Assembly: GCA_963707965.1 (NCBI GenBank)
Contig: CAVPRR010000004.1
Span: 558,001 to 622,000 of the forward strand
From: VRUE01 sp963707965
GTDB lineage: Bacteria; Actinomycetota; Thermoleophilia; Solirubrobacterales; 70-9
DNA length: 64,000 bases
Direction: 5' to 3'
Shown here: positions 45,442 to 54,185 of the stretch, in pieces
How the letters are laid out: each line of letters begins with the position of its first letter
How positions within the stretch are numbered: the stretch's first letter is position 1
Notes under the pieces: model-generated
What the model saw: only the letters and a program-made list of their open reading frames with translations
Database searches by the model: none
What the model was told of the DNA's origin: nothing
Translations under genes and position numbers: made by a program

Positions 45442-45699
45442 GTTCTCTTCCTCGGGGATTGCAGGCTAGAGCACCCCGCGGAGAAGCACTTAACCCACTC
45501 GCTGCCGAGGCGGCTGCCCTAATGGACTCCGCAGGCAGTGCTCTGGCCCGGAGCGTCGAGGCTCGCTGGCCCAGCAAGGAATCGCAGGCGTTTGTCTGAC
45601 TGGTGCGCCAGTGGTGCGCCAGAGAAGTCGGCAGATTCGAAGAGCCCGACGGAGGGAACTCAAGAATCCGGAAAACGGCCCTGCAGAGCGGCCCTCAAC

Positions 45700-45728
45700 A
45701 GAAAACGCCCCGCCGGGGAGGCGGGGCG
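45700..45728 (-). terminator. Intrinsic terminator, minus strand
   Basis: A perfect nine-base-pair stem (45706-45714 with 45720-45728) with a GGGGA loop. Read on the minus strand it is followed by GTTTTCTGTT. It would end a minus-strand transcript that runs through the structured element. Confidence 0.6.
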
Positions 45729-45800
45729 CTTCTGGGGTTACTACAGGGAGGAGAGATATGTATCTCTATATATGTGGATCCGTGGGAGGTAGGTGGGCCC
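45727..45800. ncRNA. Unidentified structured element, copy 2
   Basis: The block CGCTTCTGGGGTTACTACAG (from 45727) is shared with copy 1. It is followed by a six-base-pair hairpin with an ATGT loop (45752-45767). Compared with copy 1, the two inner base pairs are both changed and both still pair (G-C to A-T and C-G to T-A). Downstream GGTGGGCC (45792-45799) is also shared. The adjoining minus-strand terminator suggests that the RNA is on the minus strand. Confidence 0.5.
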
Positions 45801-46080
45801 TTTATGTGCCGCGGGCGCGGTAAAGCGCCATATGGGCGGTACCGGGTCCAGCCAAGAAGATCGTTGTAATGCCTTTCATCGGTTGCCTCTTACGAATCCT
45901 TGAGCAGCATACGAACATACGTGCGTCTTGTGTGTGAGTCGGGTCACAGAGGCGGCCCCTTCGAGCAACCCCAAACTGGCCAGCCGATTCTTCTACCCAA
46001 TTCTGAGGTTCAGGTAAACATCCTGCAAGGGCAGCTAAACATTCGCCGGGGCAGGGAGGGGCGAATCACGGTAGCGGCGG

Positions 46081-46086
46081 TACCGT
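46081..46086 (+). promoter_or_regulatory. -10 box of tlyA
   Basis: TACCGT, 7 bases before the GTG start. Confidence 0.5.
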
Positions 46087-46093
46087 TGCAGCC

Positions 46094-46876
46094 GTGACCA
46101 AGGCGCGGATAGACACGGTGCTGGCGGAGCGCGGCCTGTTTCCGTCCCGCTCGGCAGCCGCCACCGCGGTGCGGGCCGGGGAGGTGCGGGTCGGCGAGGA
46201 CGGGCCGGTCGCGCTGCGGCCGAGCCAACTGGTCGAGCCAGAGGCCGAGCTTCTGGTGAAGGAGGGACCGCGCTTCGTCTCGCGCGGCGGGATCAAGCTC
46301 GACAACGCGCTTGACGCGCTCGGCCTCGATGTCTCCGGGCGCGACTGCCTCGACGTCGGCGCCTCAACCGGGGGCTTCACCGACTGTCTCCTGCAGCGCG
46401 GCGCCGCTCGGGTCGCCGCGCTCGACGTTGCCCACGGGCAGATCGACGTGCGACTCCGCGAGGACCCCCGCGTCACCGTCATCGAGCGGCACAACGCCCG
46501 CGAGCTGGCGCCCGATGACCTTCCCTTCCCGCCCGAGCTCGTCGCCGTCGACGTCTCCTTCATCTCGTTGACCAAGGTCCTGCCGGCGGTCCGCCGCTGC
46601 CTGGCCCCGGGCGGCGAGGTGCTGGCGATGGTCAAGCCCCAGTTCGAGCTGGCCCGCGAGCGGGTCGGAAGGGGCGTCGTTCGCGACGCGGCCGATCGCC
46701 GCGAGGCGATTCTCAAAGTTGCGTTGGCGGTTCGCGATCTCGGTCTCCCCGTCAGGGGGATCGCTTCCTCTCAGCTGCCGGGGCCGAAGGGCAACCGGGA
46801 GACCTTCATCTGGTGCGGGGGAGAGGGCGAGGGCGTCGCCGACCTCGAGACGAGGATTCAGGAGGTGGACCCGTGA
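46094..46876 (+). CDS. tlyA: TlyA, rRNA 2'-O-ribose methyltransferase
   Basis: 260 residues. An N-terminal S4 RNA-binding domain (ARIDTVLAERGLFPSRSAAATAVRAGEVRVG, 4-60) is joined to an FtsJ-like methyltransferase: SAM motif LDVGASTGGFTDCLLQRGA (85-103), then DVSFISLTKVLP and MVKPQFELARERVG. In mycobacteria TlyA methylates 16S C1409 and 23S C1920 and its loss gives capreomycin resistance. It starts the conserved actinobacterial block tlyA-nadK-recN. GTG start with a -10 box 7 bases upstream. Confidence 0.93.
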   Translation: MTKARIDTVLAERGLFPSRSAAATAVRAGEVRVGEDGPVALRPSQLVEPEAELLVKEGPRFVSRGGIKLDNALDALGLDVSGRDCLDVGASTGGFTDCLLQRGAARVAALDVAHGQIDVRLREDPRVTVIERHNARELAPDDLPFPPELVAVDVSFISLTKVLPAVRRCLAPGGEVLAMVKPQFELARERVGRGVVRDAADRREAILKVALAVRDLGLPVRGIASSQLPGPKGNRETFIWCGGEGEGVADLETRIQEVDP

Positions 46877-46975
46877 GGAGGTGGACGCGCGGGAGCGGGG
46901 AAAGGTTCCGCATGACCTCTGGTGGCCTTCCACCGCTGTCCGATGCGGACTCGCCACTGGCGCACGGGGCAGGCC

Positions 46976-47827
46976 ATGGCTGAGCGCGTCGCTGCGCTGA
47001 TCACCCACTCGCACCCACCCGCGGCAACGGACGCCGTGAGGCAGGTCGTCGCAGAGGCCGGCGAGGCCGGCTGGCGGGTCGTCGCCACCCCCGGGGAGAT
47101 CGCCAAGCACGGCGACGCGGCCGCTGGAATCGAGGCGGCTGACCCGCTTCCCCGTGACGTCTCTCTCTGCGTCGTGCTCGGCGGCGACGGGTCGATTCTC
47201 TACGCGCTGCGCCATTTTGCGCGCACCGGCGTCCCGGTCTTCGGCGTCAACTTCGGCACGGTGGGCTTCCTCGCCGCGGTGGAGCGCGACGAGGCCGAGC
47301 AGGGCATTCGCAGGGCGCTCGCCGGGGAGACCGAGACCGTCGACGTGCCCGGCCTCGAGGTCGAGCTCGACGGCAAGCAGCGGGTCGGGCTGAACGATGT
47401 CGGCTTCATCCGCCGCCCCCACGATCGGGTGGCCGAGCTCAGCTACAAGATCGCCGGCGAGGAGGTCGGTCACGTCCGCTGCGACGGCCTCGTCGCCGCC
47501 ACCCCGGTGGGCTCGACCGGCTACAACCTCGCCAACCAAGGCCCGATTCTGGCATGGGGAGTGAAGGGGTACGTGGTCAGCTATATCTCACCGCACTCGT
47601 TGACCGCCCGCGCCCTGGTCGTGGCGCCAAGCGACGTCCTGCACGTGGGCAACGCCGCCGGCCGCGAGCCGGTCGACGTGGCGGTCGACGGTGAGCACGT
47701 CGGCACCCTGGCCCCGGGCGGGGAGCTCGAGGTTCGCTTCGCCGACGGCGTAGGGAGACTCGCCCAGCTTCCGGGGACGAGCTTCTACCAGCGCATCCGG
47801 GAGAAGTTCGGGCACCTCGCGGTCTAA
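46976..47827 (+). CDS. nadK: NAD kinase
   Basis: 283 residues. It phosphorylates NAD to NADP. The catalytic GGDG motif is VVLGGDGSILYALRHF, followed by FGTVGFLAAVE, LNDVGFIRR and TPVGSTGYNLANQGP, and VAVDGEHVGTLAPGG near the end. ATG 46976 (MAERVAALITHSH) matches the family N-terminus and has GGGGCAGG upstream; frames opening at 46922 and 46943 add non-conserved residues. It lies 99 bases after tlyA. Confidence 0.94.
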   Translation: MAERVAALITHSHPPAATDAVRQVVAEAGEAGWRVVATPGEIAKHGDAAAGIEAADPLPRDVSLCVVLGGDGSILYALRHFARTGVPVFGVNFGTVGFLAAVERDEAEQGIRRALAGETETVDVPGLEVELDGKQRVGLNDVGFIRRPHDRVAELSYKIAGEEVGHVRCDGLVAATPVGSTGYNLANQGPILAWGVKGYVVSYISPHSLTARALVVAPSDVLHVGNAAGREPVDVAVDGEHVGTLAPGGELEVRFADGVGRLAQLPGTSFYQRIREKFGHLAV

Positions 47828-47918
47828 CGGGCACGTCGCCGTCTGAGGTGCATCAGGTTCGCCCTTTGGTGGAGAACGCCCGATGTAGCGATGCGGCGGG
47901 CCGGCGGGGCTGCCTCTC

Positions 47919-47924
47919 TAGGGT
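47919..47924 (+). promoter_or_regulatory. -10 box of the MFS gene
   Basis: TAGGGT, 8 bases before the ATG at 47933. Confidence 0.5.
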
Positions 47925-47932
47925 TTGCGCCC

Positions 47933-49450
47933 ATGGCGCGCAAGTGGTGGACCCTCGTCCTGATCACGATCGCGACGTTCATGCTGCTGCTGGACATCAC
48001 GGTCGTAAACGTGGCGCTGCCCGACATCCAGCGCGACCTCGACGCGAGTCTCTCCAGCCTGCAGTGGGTGATCGACGCCTACGCGTTGACCCTCGCGGCC
48101 TTCCTGCTCACCGCCGGCTCACTGGGCGACAGGCTCGGTCGGAGGCGCGTCTTCTCGATCGGATTTGGCGTCTTCACGCTCGCCTCGTTTCTGTGTGGAT
48201 TTGCAGGTGATCCGACGCTGCTCAACCTCGCCCGCGGGTTGCAGGGCATTGGCGGCGCAGCGATGTTCGCCACCTCGCTGGCGCTGATCGGCCAGGAGTT
48301 CCAGGGGAAGGAGCGAGCGACGGCCTTCGGCGTCTGGGGAGCGACCATCGGCGGCGCGGTGGCGGTCGGGCCTCTGGTCGGAGGCCTGGTCACCGAGCAC
48401 CTCGGCTGGGAATGGATCTTCTTCATCAACGTCCCGATCGGTGTCGTCGCGATCGCGCTGACGGAGCTGCGGCTCGCCAACGTCGCCGCCCAGGACCCGG
48501 CGCCGATCGACCTGCCCGGGCTTGCCACCTTCTCGCTCGGTCTCTTCCTGCTGATCTTCAGCCTCATCCGCGGTAACGCCGAGGGCTGGGGCAGCGGTGC
48601 GATCGTCGCCTCCCTGGCCGGTTCGGCGGCGCTGCTGGTCGCCTTCGTCGCGGTGGAGACACGCAGCAACCACCCGATGCTGGACCTCGGCCTGTTCCGA
48701 CGGCCTGCCTTCAACGGGGTCTCCGCCGTCGCCTTCGGCCTCTCGGCGGGGATGTTCTCGATGATTCTCTACCTGACCATCTATATGCAGGGCGTCACGG
48801 GACTCTCACCGCTGGAGACCGGCCTCCGCCTGCTTCCGATGACGGTCCTCTCGTTTGTCGCCTCGCCGATCGCCGGCATCCTCTCCCACCGCATCCCGAT
48901 CCGGGTGCTGCTGGGCGTCGGCCTCGGGGCGGTGGGCCTCGGCCTGTTTCTGATGCACGGAATCGACATCGACTCACCGCTCTCGGCGCTGCTGCCGGGC
49001 TTTCTCGTCGCCGGGGCCGGGATAGGCATCGCCAACCCCGGCATCGGCCAGGCGGCGATCGGCGTTGTCCCGGTCGAGAAAGCCGGGATGGGCTCGGGGA
49101 TCAACACCAGCTTCCGCCAGGTTGGGATTGCAACCGGCGTCGCAACGCTCGGCGCGATCTTCCAGTCGCGGGTCGATTCCAAGCTGTCGGCGCTGCTGCC
49201 GGATGCTTCGCATGGCCTCGCCGAAGCTGTCTCCTCCGGCGGTTCCCGCGCTGTGACGGCGCTCGTCCCGCCGGCCCACCGGGCCGAGGCCGTCCACGCC
49301 GCCAAGGTTGCCTTCGTCAGCGGCCTCAACGAGATCCTTCTGATTGGCGCGGTCATCTGTTTCGCCTCAGCCGTCCTTGGTTTCGCCCTCGTCCGCTCGC
49401 GCGACTTCGTCCAGCCGACCGGCGCCGCGGCTGAGCCCGCTGCCATATAG
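47933..49450 (+). CDS. MFS drug exporter, DHA2 (EmrB/QacA) type
   Basis: 505 residues with about 14 membrane helices. Helix 1 carries the DHA2 hallmark LLLDITVVNVALPDIQ; the A-loop is GDRLGRRRVFSIG and motif C is GPLVGGLVTEHLGWEWIFFINVPIG. It should expel drugs or metabolites using the proton gradient. It is inserted between nadK and recN, which are adjacent in most actinobacteria, and has its own -10 box. No regulator gene is beside it. Confidence 0.9.
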   Translation: MARKWWTLVLITIATFMLLLDITVVNVALPDIQRDLDASLSSLQWVIDAYALTLAAFLLTAGSLGDRLGRRRVFSIGFGVFTLASFLCGFAGDPTLLNLARGLQGIGGAAMFATSLALIGQEFQGKERATAFGVWGATIGGAVAVGPLVGGLVTEHLGWEWIFFINVPIGVVAIALTELRLANVAAQDPAPIDLPGLATFSLGLFLLIFSLIRGNAEGWGSGAIVASLAGSAALLVAFVAVETRSNHPMLDLGLFRRPAFNGVSAVAFGLSAGMFSMILYLTIYMQGVTGLSPLETGLRLLPMTVLSFVASPIAGILSHRIPIRVLLGVGLGAVGLGLFLMHGIDIDSPLSALLPGFLVAGAGIGIANPGIGQAAIGVVPVEKAGMGSGINTSFRQVGIATGVATLGAIFQSRVDSKLSALLPDASHGLAEAVSSGGSRAVTALVPPAHRAEAVHAAKVAFVSGLNEILLIGAVICFASAVLGFALVRSRDFVQPTGAAAEPAAI

Positions 49451-49524
49451 AGGCTCTACGCCTGAATCCACTGATCTCGCCACAGGGGGGAGAGTCGGTC
49501 CGCCCCCGTTGCTAGTAAGGGTGC

Positions 49525-51207
49525 GTGCTGCGAGAGCTGCGGATAGAGAACCTGCTCCTGATCGAGCGGGCGGAGCTGCGGCTGGGCGGGGGACTGAACG
49601 CGATCACCGGCGAGACGGGAGCCGGAAAGACGATCCTGGCGCACTCGCTCGACCTGCTGATGGGCGGCAGGGCGCGGGCGCAGATCGTGCGCCCCGGCGC
49701 CGAGGAGGCCTGGGTGGAGGGCGTGTTCGACCTGCCGGCGGCGCTGCTTGCCGAGCCCGAGATGCGGGAGCTCGCCGAGCGCCTTCCCGAGGGGGCGGAG
49801 GAGATCGTGCTGGGGCGCCGCGTCTCCACAACCGGGCGGACGACGGCCTTCGTCGCCGGCCGTGCGGCATCCGCGGCGGACCTGAAGCTTCTCGGTGGGC
49901 GGCTGCTTGCCTTCTACGGACAGCACGAGCACCGCAAGCTGACGATCTCCTCGGCCCAGGCCGAGGTGCTCGACGGGTTCGCGGGCGACAAGCATTTGGA
50001 GCTGCGCCAGCGCTACCGCGAGGCGCATCGCGACTGTGTGCGGCTGGAGGCTGAGCTGGCCGAGCTGCGCGAGCGGGACGGCTCCCGGGAGCGGGACCTC
50101 GATCTCCACCGCTTTGAGCTGTCGGAGATCGAGGAGGTCGCTCCCGACCCCGCCGAGGCGGAGGAGCTGTCGGCCGAGCGGGAGCGGCTGCGCCACGCGG
50201 AGGGACTGCGCGAAGCGGCGATTGGCGCCCATGCAAGCGCCGCCGGCGTCGAGGAGGACGGCGGCGGCGCGGTGAGTGCGATCGGCCAGGCCGAGGCGCA
50301 GCTGGGAAGTGTGGCCGGCGTCGATCGTGAGCTGGATGCGATCTCCGAGCGCCTCGGCGCCCTTGCGGTCGAGCTGGGCGATGTCGCGAGCGAGTTGCGC
50401 GACTACCTCGACGGGATCCAGGCGGATCCGGACCGGCTGGCGGCTGTTGAGGAGCGGCTCGACGCGATCGACAGGCTGATGCGCAAGCACGGAGGCAGTG
50501 TCGAGTCGGTGCTTGCCCATGCGGATCGCTGCCGAGCTGAGGTCGAGCGCCTCGAGAGGGCCGAGGAGCGTGGTGCGGAGGCGGAGACCGCCCTGACGGA
50601 GGCGGAAGCCCAGCGGAAGAAGCTGGGTGCGCGGTTGAGCAAGGGCCGCACCGCCGCGGCGGGCTCGCTGCGCGAGAGGGTCGCCGAGGAGCTGGAGCAG
50701 CTGGCGATGCCCGGGGCCACGCTCGAGGTCATCCTGGAGCCGCACCCCGACGGCTTCGGCCCGAACGGCCGGGAGGCTGTCGAGCTGCGGCTCTCGCCGA
50801 ACCCGGGAATCGACCCGGCGCCACTGCGCGATGCCGCCTCGGGTGGGGAGCTCTCTCGGGTGATGCTGGCGTTGACGGGCCTCGGCGCGGGAGCGGGCGC
50901 CGGCACGCTCGTCTTCGACGAGATCGACGCCGGGATCGGCGGCAACACCGCCCGCGTGGTCGGCGAGCGCCTCCGAGCGCTGGGGGACAGCCGCCAGGTC
51001 ATCTGCATCACCCACCTGCCCCAGGTCGCCTCGCTGGCCACGACTCATTTCCGGCTGGAGAAGGACGTTGCGGGCAAGACGGCCACCGCGACCGTGCAGC
51101 GCCTCGATGGCGAGGGTGTGGTCGAGGAGATCCGCCGCATGCTGGGTGGCAGGAGCTCCGATGAGGCGGCGACCCGCCACGCGCGTGAGCTGCTCGCCGC
51201 CGCCTGA
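49525..51207 (+). CDS. recN: DNA repair protein RecN
   Basis: 560 residues, SMC-like. The N-terminus LRELRIENLLLIERAEL and Walker A GETGAGKTILAHSL (about 31-44) are typical, as are FYGQHEHRKL, a coiled-coil middle, signature SGGELSRVMLAL, and Walker B LVFDEIDAGIGGNTA with ITHLPQVAS. It gathers broken DNA ends during double-strand break repair. GTG 49525; TAGTAA lies six bases upstream. Confidence 0.95.
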   Translation: MLRELRIENLLLIERAELRLGGGLNAITGETGAGKTILAHSLDLLMGGRARAQIVRPGAEEAWVEGVFDLPAALLAEPEMRELAERLPEGAEEIVLGRRVSTTGRTTAFVAGRAASAADLKLLGGRLLAFYGQHEHRKLTISSAQAEVLDGFAGDKHLELRQRYREAHRDCVRLEAELAELRERDGSRERDLDLHRFELSEIEEVAPDPAEAEELSAERERLRHAEGLREAAIGAHASAAGVEEDGGGAVSAIGQAEAQLGSVAGVDRELDAISERLGALAVELGDVASELRDYLDGIQADPDRLAAVEERLDAIDRLMRKHGGSVESVLAHADRCRAEVERLERAEERGAEAETALTEAEAQRKKLGARLSKGRTAAAGSLRERVAEELEQLAMPGATLEVILEPHPDGFGPNGREAVELRLSPNPGIDPAPLRDAASGGELSRVMLALTGLGAGAGAGTLVFDEIDAGIGGNTARVVGERLRALGDSRQVICITHLPQVASLATTHFRLEKDVAGKTATATVQRLDGEGVVEEIRRMLGGRSSDEAATRHARELLAAA

Positions 51208-51235
51208 AGTTCTCCTCTCCGCTTCCCAGAGCGGC

Positions 51236-51241
51236 TAACCT
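51236..51241 (+). promoter_or_regulatory. -10 box of steA
   Basis: TAACCT, 6 bases before the GTG start. Confidence 0.45.
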
Positions 51242-51247
51242 GGCGCC

Positions 51248-52435
51248 GTGGCTACTGCCAGTCGCCGTCGCTTCCCTGCGCTGCTATCGCGCCGCAACGG
51301 AGCGCCCGACGGCGGGGCAATCCACGGGACGGCGAGGCTCGGCCGCCGGACCAAGGACCTGGTCAAGCATCTTCGCCCCGGCGACATCGCGGTGGTCGAC
51401 CACACCAACATCGACCGGATCGCGGCCGAGGAGCTGATAGCCACGGGTGTGCGGGCGGTGCTGAATGCCTCGGAGTCCTCCGACGGCCGCTATCCCAACG
51501 CCGGGCCGCTGCTCCTTGCCCGGGCCGGGATCGCCCTCGTCGATCTATCCGACGGCGATCCCTTCGAGCTGCTGCACGATGGCGACGCGGTTACGCTGGC
51601 GGGCGGCGCGGTGAGCATGGGTGGGCAGGAGGTCCTCCACGGGCAGGTTCTGGACGTCGCCGAGCTGGAGCGCCGCTTCGAGGAGCAGCGCGGGCGAGTC
51701 GATGAGGCGCTCGTCGAATTCGTCGAGAACACGATTGCCCATGTCCGGCAGGAGACCGACCTCCTCACCGGCAGCGTCGAGTTCCCGTCCACCAGGACGT
51801 CGTTCCGCGATCGTCATGTGCTGATCGTTGTTCGGGGCGAGCACCATCGTGGCGACCTGAAGGCGCTGCGGGCCTACATCCGCGACGTGCGCCCGGTGGT
51901 GGTGGCGGTCGACGGCGGGGCCGACGGGGCGTTGGCCGCGGGCCTTAAGCCCGACGTGATCCTCGGCGACATGGACTCGGCCAGCGACGCGGCCCTGCGC
52001 TGCGGTGCGGAGCTGATCGTCCACGCCTATCCGGACGGGAGGGCGCCCGGGCGCGACCGGCTGCTTGGGATGGCGCTCGATCACACGCTCGTCCCGGCCG
52101 CAGGGACGAGTGAGGACGTGGCGATGCTGATGGCCTACGAGAAAGGCGCCGACCTGATCGTCAGCGTTGGAGCTCACTTCAACCTGATCGAGTTCCTCGA
52201 TCGCAACCGTGGGGGCATGTCCTCGACATTCCTGACGCGGCTGCGGATCGGAGACAGGCTGGTCGACGCCAAGGGCGTGAGCCGCCTCTACAACCCCGGC
52301 TCGGGCTTCGGCCCGACCGTGCTCTTTCTCGCCGCCTTCGCAGTCCTGCTGGCGATCGTCGTCATCACCTCGCCCGCGCTCAGCGACCTGGCGCAGCTGA
52401 TCTGGCTGAAGTTGAAGATCTGGCTCGGCCTGTAG
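51248..52435 (+). CDS. steA: SteA-like protein with thiamin-pyrophosphokinase fold
   Basis: 395 residues. The middle part (VVVAVDGGADGALAAGLKPDVILGDMDS) has the GDMDS motif of thiamin pyrophosphokinases, but the chain is longer and ends in a C-terminal membrane helix (TVLFLAAFAVLLAIVVITS, about 358-376). In Corynebacterium SteA forms a membrane complex with SteB that controls a septal cell-wall hydrolase. The gene lies between recN and steB exactly as in mycobacteria, which supports the name. Confidence 0.87.
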   Translation: MATASRRRFPALLSRRNGAPDGGAIHGTARLGRRTKDLVKHLRPGDIAVVDHTNIDRIAAEELIATGVRAVLNASESSDGRYPNAGPLLLARAGIALVDLSDGDPFELLHDGDAVTLAGGAVSMGGQEVLHGQVLDVAELERRFEEQRGRVDEALVEFVENTIAHVRQETDLLTGSVEFPSTRTSFRDRHVLIVVRGEHHRGDLKALRAYIRDVRPVVVAVDGGADGALAAGLKPDVILGDMDSASDAALRCGAELIVHAYPDGRAPGRDRLLGMALDHTLVPAAGTSEDVAMLMAYEKGADLIVSVGAHFNLIEFLDRNRGGMSSTFLTRLRIGDRLVDAKGVSRLYNPGSGFGPTVLFLAAFAVLLAIVVITSPALSDLAQLIWLKLKIWLGL

Positions 52436-52453
52436 CGGCAGGCGCGGACCATC

Positions 52454-52459
52454 TAGCCT
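52454..52459 (+). promoter_or_regulatory. -10 box of steB
   Basis: TAGCCT, 10 bases before the ATG, in the 34-base gap after steA. Confidence 0.4.
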
Positions 52460-52469
52460 TCCCCCGCGG

Positions 52470-53336
52470 ATGGGTTACAGCGCGCGCTACCACGCGACAT
52501 CGTTGATCGCCGTGTTCCTCGCCCTGGCGATCGGGATCCTGATCGGCGCCGAGTTCGGGGGGGACGCGCTGACCAACACGCGCAAGGACCTCGAGCAAAG
52601 CCTCACCGGGAACCTCAAGGACGCGCGCGAACACGCCGACCAGCTGAGCGGCGAACTGGGGCGGGCCAACGAGTTCTCCAGCCGCGTCTACCCGGCACTC
52701 GTCCGCGACCAGCTGCGGGGGCGACGGATCGGACTGCTTGCCCTGGGCGACCTTCCGGGTGACGTCTCGGGGGCGATCGAGGCCGCGCTGGGGCCGACCG
52801 GGGCACGGCTGGTGGGGGTCGGAGTGGTAAGTGAGCCGGTCGATACCCGCGCTCTCGCCGGCGATCTAGGGAAGACTCGCTTCGCCGACATCGCCCGCAA
52901 CCCCGACTTGCAGACCGCCTTTGGGGTGGGGGTGGGGCGGCAGCTGGTCCGGGGCGGGACGCTGGTGGAGCTGGTGCGCAGCCATCTCTTCTCCCGTGCG
53001 AGCGGCAACTTCGGAGCGCTTGACGGAGTGGTCGTCGTTCGCAACCAGCCGCAGGACATGGGAGCGGTGCAGCGCGCCACCGCCGGACGGCTCGAGTCCG
53101 CGGTGGCGAGTGGCATGACGGCGACCCGGACGCCCTCCGTCGGGGTGGAGAGCTCGGGCGCCGAACCCTCGTCGATCTCGTTCTTCCAGGGCAACGATCT
53201 CTCCAGCGTCGATGACGTGGACCTGGTCGCCGGAAAGCTGGCGACGGTCTTCGCGCTGCTCGGCGCGGAGGGCAGCTTTGGCATCAAGGGGAGCGCCGAC
53301 CGCCTGCTTCCGGATCTGCTGGCACCGCACCGGTAG
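52470..53336 (+). CDS. steB: SteB/MctB-like membrane protein
   Basis: 288 residues. A single N-terminal membrane helix (SLIAVFLALAIGILIGAEF, about 11-29) is followed by a short coiled coil and an extracytoplasmic alpha/beta domain. GYSARYHATSLIAVFLALAIGI is the family opening. The mycobacterial member (Rv1698) was described as a copper-resistance outer-membrane channel, the corynebacterial one as the SteA partner in cell division. The steA neighbour favours the second role here. The next gene starts directly after its stop. Confidence 0.86.
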   Translation: MGYSARYHATSLIAVFLALAIGILIGAEFGGDALTNTRKDLEQSLTGNLKDAREHADQLSGELGRANEFSSRVYPALVRDQLRGRRIGLLALGDLPGDVSGAIEAALGPTGARLVGVGVVSEPVDTRALAGDLGKTRFADIARNPDLQTAFGVGVGRQLVRGGTLVELVRSHLFSRASGNFGALDGVVVVRNQPQDMGAVQRATAGRLESAVASGMTATRTPSVGVESSGAEPSSISFFQGNDLSSVDDVDLVAGKLATVFALLGAEGSFGIKGSADRLLPDLLAPHR

Positions 53337-54185
53337 ATGACCGAGTCCGTGACCTGGATCGGCTTCCCCGTTGCGGTCGCCGTTGCGCTGGCCGTGGTCC
53401 CGGCTGGCGTGCGCGGCCTTCGCGACGCGGGGCTGGTGCGCGAGAACTACCGCGGGGCCGTGCTCGCCTTCCCGCTGGGCGCCGTGCTCGCCACGGCGGC
53501 GCTTGTCGCGCTCGCCCCGCTTGCCTTTCTCGATGACCGCGCCGACCTCGACCTGCTCGACCCCGAGCTGCGCCGCTGGCTGCCGTACGTGATCGGCGTC
53601 GCCTTCCTGGGCTTCCTCGACGACTCGCTGGGGCAGGGCGAGGCCGCCGGCACGCCGCGCGGGTGGCGCGGTCACGCGCGGGCCCTGCGCGAAGGGCGGC
53701 TCTCCACGGGGGCGATCAAGGCGATCGGCGCGCTGGCCCTCGCCGCCTATGTGGTCTCCGGTCGCGGCCTGGAATCGTGGCGCTACCTGGCCGACGTGGC
53801 GCTGCTGATCCTCGCCACCAACGCCTTCAACCTGCTCGACCTCCGCCCGGGGCGGGCGGAGAAGGGGATGGCGCTGCTCGGTGCGGGCCTCTGCCTTGGG
53901 GCCTGGACGATCGCGCCGCTCGAGCTGCTCGGGATCTTCGCCGGGCCGGTCCTGGTCGGGGCGTGGTTCACGCTGCGCGAGCGGGCGATGCTCGGCGACA
54001 CCGGCTCGAATCTGGTCGGGGCGATCGCCGCTGTCTGGCTGCTGACGACACTGGGCGGAACCGGGCGCCTGATCGCGCTTGCGGCCGTCGCCGCACTGAC
54101 GATCTACGGTGAGCGGCGCTCGATCTCGGCGGCGATCGAAACAGTTCCGCCACTGCGCTGGTTAGACTCGCTCGGCAGAGCATGA
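53337..54185 (+). CDS. MraY/WecA-like sugar-phosphate transferase
   Basis: 282 residues with about 8-10 membrane helices. Core motifs of the polyprenyl-phosphate N-acetylhexosamine-1-phosphate transferases are present: ENYRG, FLGFLDDS (the DD pair), NAFNLLDLRPGR and AMLGDTGSN. It should attach a sugar phosphate to undecaprenyl phosphate for a wall or capsule polymer; it is too divergent and too short to be the essential MraY. The stop overlaps pyrG by four bases. It is not part of this block in mycobacteria. Confidence 0.82.
   Translation: MTESVTWIGFPVAVAVALAVVPAGVRGLRDAGLVRENYRGAVLAFPLGAVLATAALVALAPLAFLDDRADLDLLDPELRRWLPYVIGVAFLGFLDDSLGQGEAAGTPRGWRGHARALREGRLSTGAIKAIGALALAAYVVSGRGLESWRYLADVALLILATNAFNLLDLRPGRAEKGMALLGAGLCLGAWTIAPLELLGIFAGPVLVGAWFTLRERAMLGDTGSNLVGAIAAVWLLTTLGGTGRLIALAAVAALTIYGERRSISAAIETVPPLRWLDSLGRA

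Larger units (their letters stand above)
45442..46093. other. 652-base gap without a convincing gene
   Basis: It holds an 11-base tandem duplication TGGTGCGCCAG (45601-45622), the second structured element with its GC hairpin (45700-45800), and an AT-richer stretch (about 45850-46080) leading to the tlyA promoter. Short open frames over the element are in different frames in the two copies, which argues against a coding role. Confidence 0.6.

Noticed and set aside
45538..45792. Small proteins read across the second structured element
   Set aside because: The two copies of the element are open in frames that do not correspond, and the changes between copies preserve base pairing rather than residues.
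49470..49510. GGGGG/CCCCC stem between the MFS gene and recN as a terminator
   Set aside because: The stem is short with a long loop and no T-run follows.
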